A stretch of 64,000 nt of DNA, from NCBI GenBank assembly GCA_038503035.1, contig JAVSML010000980.1:322225-386224 (forward strand), read 5' to 3'. The position numbers were made by a program, and so were the translations under genes. The notes beneath the pieces were generated by a model that made no database searches, was not told the origin of the DNA, and saw only the letters and a list, made by a program, of their open reading frames with translations. Positions 60,181 through 64,000 of this stretch are shown here, in pieces (position 1 is the stretch's first letter; every line of letters starts with the position of its first letter). The DNA comes from Crocodylus rhombifer (lineage: Eukaryota; Chordata; Crocodylia; Crocodylidae).

Positions 60181-60627
60181 CACAGTAAAGCATCTCAGCT
60201 TGGACAGGAATGGGTATAATTTTCTTCCTATTTTTTTTCTTCTTTTATAGTGCTGTCATTTGCTACCTTCCATCTTTGAAACATTTTGACTTGCTCTCCC
60301 AGTTTCTCTTTTAAAATCTGCCTTTGAGAGGTGGAGGGGGGTGGGTATTATATTAGTTGTTCTTGCAATAAGGAAACGTTTTAATTAAATCAGTTGGAAG
60401 TCTATCTTGGAGACACTATGGACAATATTTCAAAATGTAGGCTGTTTGACTTTGCAAAACATTGGGTGTACAATTTGAGTGCTGTCATTGGTATATGCAC
60501 ATGAGAGATTTAACCATTGCAATATCTATTTGTGTGCGCAAAACTATACGGAGTATTATTCATCAATTGTCATCACTTCTGTCTATGATTGATAGTGATA
60601 GTAAATATAACTTTTGTACCTGAAGTT

Positions 60628-60802
60628 GTTCTTAGGAGGGAACCAAGAGAGTTTGTGGAATCTCCATTCTTAGAAGTTTTGAAGACATGGCTAGACAAAG
60701 CCGTGGCTGGGACGATATAGTTGGGGCTGGTCCTGCTTTGAGCAAGGGGTTGGACTAGATGACCTCCTGAGGTCCATTCCAGCCTTCATTATCTATGATT
60801 CA
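60628..60802 (+). mobile_element. CR1 LINE 3'-end fragment
   Basis: About 175 bases of CR1 3' end on the plus strand: AAGACATGGCTAGACAAAGC, GGGGTTGGACTAGATGACCT and CCTGAGGTCCATTCCAGCC, ending in an ATCTATGATTCAATG tail. Just beyond, GAGAGAATTGACCA is duplicated in tandem. Confidence 0.85.
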
Positions 60803-62194
60803 ATGGGAAGAGAGAGAATTGACCAGAGAGAGAATTGACCATATTTAAGCAAATAGAAGATGACCCCTCCCCACTAACTAGATTCTATATATGGAAAATG
60901 AATAAATGTTATAATTTTCCAGCTGTAGAATCTAAGTACTGGAGGGTTGTCTTGAATCCCTGGCCCCCACTGCTACAGCAGGAAAAACAGTGGCTGGGGG
61001 GAGAGGTCAGGTGGCCCCCTTGCCTTCTGTCTTACTTTTTCCTCATGCAGCCGCCCTGCCTCCCCCCCACCTACATTTCCCATCCCCTAGCACCACACAG
61101 TCTCTGCCTTTCCCTCTAGTCTCTGCCTCATCCACCCCTGCTTCCCCCTGTCTCTGCCTCGTCCCCTTCTTGCTGTCAGACACTGCCATGGCTGCTCTGT
61201 CCTAGAGCACAGCACTGGAAGCTCAGCCCTTGCCTGCCATGCAGCAGTGTTGGCACTCCTAATTGGCTAGGCAGGGGAAGGAGTTTCCATGTGCTCCATG
61301 TCCAAGAGAGAACCGTGTCCAAGCTGGAGCCCAGCTGCGCCTGACAGTAAAGGGGGAGAGAAATAGGTGGAAGGTTGGCGGGGGGCAGGCAGGAGGCTGC
61401 TTTGGGTCAGACTCTGGCCTTGACCTGGGTTCAGGGCCAGTCAGAACTAGAACAGCTGCCTGCTCCCCTCTTCTTTGTATGCAAATATAAGTTCAGGGGC
61501 TTTTTTCCCCATGCTGATGGTGGGTTGGGGGTTCATCTTACATTTGAGTAATTTCAATTCACTAGTTTCCAACATTTGTTTTAAAAGTCAAAAATTTCAC
61601 AATGATCATGACAGTGCACCTCAGATTGTTTAAAAAAATTAAGAGGCTATTCTGGTATGATACAAACAATATTTATACTTTTAGAATTAATATTTAAGAA
61701 CGAAAAAGCCCCACAAAAACACCGTCAGTGTCAGATTACTTCTTAAATTGTTTTTTTTTTTAGCCAGTTTAAAAGATTTATGCTTTATGGAGGTTTCCTA
61801 TTTATTACTTGTTCATTAAGGGATGTTTAGTTGATAAATACTAAAAATAAAGCTACTAAAGTGGCTATGCGTGTATAGGCTGGGGTTAAAGTAATTTAAG
61901 GTTTGCCCCAATGATAGTTCTCTAGAAAAAATAAGGACTGCTACAAATAGAAAATCAGCTTATTCATTCTTTTCATGAAGAAATTAGGCGCATACTTCCT
62001 TTTGAAATTCTCCAACAAAAGAACTCAAATCTACTGTATGTGTTTTTCAAAGGTGAGGTGGTATTCTAAAAATGTGCACCTGTATTTTCATGAACTGTTC
62101 TAAATGTAGTTTGAGAGATTTGAATTCACTCTGTATATAGTATTTTATGAGAGATTTCCTTAATTTGACCTTTCTTTGCTTTTTTCTGTTATAG

Positions 62195-62315
62195 CTGTAA
62201 CTCTGCGTGAAGACAGTGCTAGAAGGTCGGAGAGGAGAGCCAGGCGAGTTTCAGCATGTCTATCCGATTATTCACTGGCTAGTGACAGTGGCGTGTTTGA
62301 AGCTTTAAGCAAAAG
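62195..62315 (+). CDS. WWC3: WWC3 exon I (39 codons plus split codons)
   Basis: The 121-bp exon follows TTTTTTCTGTTATAG (ends 62194) and precedes the donor GTCAGG at 62316. It completes an Ala codon from exon H, encodes VTLREDSARRSERRARRVSA then CLSDYSLASDSGVFEALSK, and ends with AG of the next codon. LSDYSLASDSGVFE is a highly conserved WWC element just upstream of the C2 domain (SDESVAGDSGVYE in KIBRA). The basic RRSERRARR run is notable. It was too short for the ORF length cut-off and was found by similarity and phase. Confidence 0.96.
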
Positions 62316-64000
62316 GTCAGGTGTATAAATGCATAATAAACTGGAAATATACTTTTTTCTACCAATCTGCAAAAATATCAATTTCTGAAATGGATCAGAT
62401 CCTGTTGATAATGGATAAATGGTAATTGCTAACATTTAGAAATGTAAAAATATTAGGTTAAATTAAAAACTTTTAGAAAGGAATTGTTTCTACATGCAAT
62501 TCCACTGTCATTTTCACAAGTATTTGTTGCTTCCAGTTTGTTTTTTGTATCTTTATGGACATCCATGAAAATTGTTCCTCCTTTCTCTCCTGAATTATTA
62601 GTTTGGCTTCCTTGGCTTTTTATGACATGTTTGTGATTTAGGTGTGTATACTCACCTATTTCACTTCAGGTGAATCAATATAAAAATGATATTCTGAAAA
62701 TATACTTTACAGTTTAGGTACTTAAAGGTTTACAGCAACAATTAAGAGAATAAATAATTGACTTTAACGTGGAAACAGTTTAAAACTAAAATGTATTTGA
62801 GTTTCCCTTAATTATTTGAGTAAGCTTCACAGTATTTGAACATTTTGTAAAAGAGCAGCTGGAAAAAGTAGGCTAAGAGAGTTCTGAGGGGAACATTCTA
62901 TTAATAATGGAAACTGAGGAAGAATAATTTTAAAGTCCTTTGGGGAAATATCAGGGAAAATATCTAAAATTGATATCCACTGGACTATGGAGAAGGGGCA
63001 GTAGGAGGCCCTTTCCTAATCAGTTATCAATTACCAATGTAACGTAATCCAGGAACGTGGATTAAATGAACTAATAACCTTTTCAATAGCTGGATTCCGA
63101 TTTTCAGTATTTTGCTTCATGTTGAGCATGAAAACTATTGATAGCTGTAGAGCAAAGCAAAATCTAATATTTTTCCATCAAGTGATTGTCCATTGCATGC
63201 TCCACTTTGAGTGCAAGTGAGTTTTGCATATTCAAACTTGGATTTTTGGATAGTATTGCTGGTGCAATTTGCACGTACCTTGACATTTTTGTGTTGTGCA
63301 ATAAGAACATAAAAGGTAGAATATGCCTACTGTGTTTTCAGTGTTCAGCCTCTGTTTGGTTTCAGTTGAAGCTTCTTGCTGTCACTTTAAAGACCACAGT
63401 AAATCTGTAGCATCTTTAACTTTTCTCTAAATATAGTTTTCCTGTTGGCAACCCTGTTAATTTTTTTATTAAGAAAACAAACCACGCCTGTTCCTCAAAC
63501 CCATAATGGCCTGGATTGGTGGTTTACAGGCATATATTACAGAGTCTAATTCTGTACTGTTTTCTCTATCTCCATTTCACTGACAGAAATGGGCCCCCGG
63601 TGTTTTTTCTACAGAGTTCCCTGAGAATCCTCTCTTTGGCACTGAGGCCATCAGAACAGCCAGAGGATATAGCATGTTCACTCTTGTTAGCCTCCTCATC
63701 AGTGTCAGAAGATATCCAGAGCTCAGAACACTTATAGATACTTTGAGAGTAGAGAGGATAGATGATTAATGGGACCCTATTATGGCCTCTTATTCACCTT
63801 GGCTACCCAAACTACTTCTAGCTGTATCTTTTCCCAACCAAGAGAGACCATGCTCTGCCTGACAGACATTGGAGGTCCCGTTCCAGTTTTTATCCACTCC
63901 TCCATAGATGATGTGGTTTCCTTAGGCATCCCTAATGAGATTCCTTTCTCTTTCAACTGCCATTACTTAAAATAAGGAATATTTTCTTTCATTTGAAACA
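62316..64000 (+). other. WWC3: WWC3 intron downstream of exon I (5' part)
   Basis: AT-rich sequence beginning GTCAGG. The next exon, which should start the segment leading into the C2 domain, was not found before the window ends. Open frames at 63186-63410, 63516-63737 and 63769-63975 show no family resemblance and no consistent splice phase. Confidence 0.75.

Larger units (their letters stand above)
52538..62194 (+). other. WWC3: WWC3 intron H-I (9,657 bp)
   Basis: The intron contains the foldback at 52787-52922, a 169-bp MITE (55589-55757), a palindrome-rich segment (59890-60180) and a CR1 3' end (60628-60802). A C-rich patch at 60960-61460 gives short open frames without recognised domains. 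Positions 52980-55580, 55770-59880 and 61500-62190 show nothing recognised. An open frame at 58505-58783 has no recognised domain. The acceptor is TTTTTTCTGTTATAG. Confidence 0.85.

Noticed and set aside
63516..63975. Possible next WWC3 exon near the window end
   Set aside because: Translations do not resemble the segment leading to the C2 domain and no acceptor of the needed phase with such sequence was found.
1..64000. CRISPR array, operon, prophage or other prokaryotic system
   Set aside because: The sequence shows spliced vertebrate exons, CR1 LINEs and hAT elements; no spaced identical repeats or tightly packed genes.

Overview
The window is eukaryotic, vertebrate and almost entirely intronic. 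It carries nine internal coding exons, all on the + strand, of one Hippo-pathway scaffold gene of the WWC (KIBRA) family. The encoded sequence fits WWC3 better than WWC1 or WWC2. The exons lie at 3947-4023, 8232-8311, 17762-17891, 24393-24542, 26039-26112, 44283-44525, 49611-49700, 51963-52537 and 62195-62315. Each is flanked by AG/GT, and all join in one open frame: 1,540 coding bases and 512 complete codons. The exons for the N-terminal WW domains must lie upstream and those for the C2 domain and C-terminus downstream. No other protein-coding host gene, RNA gene or promoter was recognised on either strand.

The organism is most likely a non-avian reptile, probably a crocodilian. The reasons are 3'-end fragments of CR1 LINEs in both orientations, several GC-rich non-autonomous hAT-like families with 8-bp target duplications, MITE-like elements with GTCTACA-type ends, and a fragment starting like U2 snRNA, as in the SINEU elements reported from crocodilians. 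This is inferred from repeat content and memory; a turtle cannot be excluded.

Layout. 1-3946: end of an upstream intron, with a divergent tandem array of about 210-bp units (about 246-1330) and a hAT-like element (2747-3460). 4024-8231: a long-arm foldback (5533-5948) and a CR1 relic. 8312-17761: a CA microsatellite, a hAT-like fragment, a MITE and a frame-broken LINE (about 12870-15500). 17892-24392: a hAT-like element with a near-perfect 8-bp target duplication (21253-22075) and a CR1 tail. 26113-44282: an 18.2-kb intron that is the main sink for mobile elements (hAT-like families, CR1, U2-like fragment, a CR1-in-hAT-in-CR1 nest). 44526-49610 and 49701-51962: more hAT and MITE copies. 52538-62194: a 136-bp foldback, a clean 169-bp MITE, a palindrome cluster and a CR1 tail.

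Most long open frames in the window come from GC-rich transposon bodies or simple repeats and are not genes. I found no sign of a new gene system. The most useful observations are the complete exon model, conserved short motifs in the WWC3 segment, and the structure and nesting of the mobile-element families.
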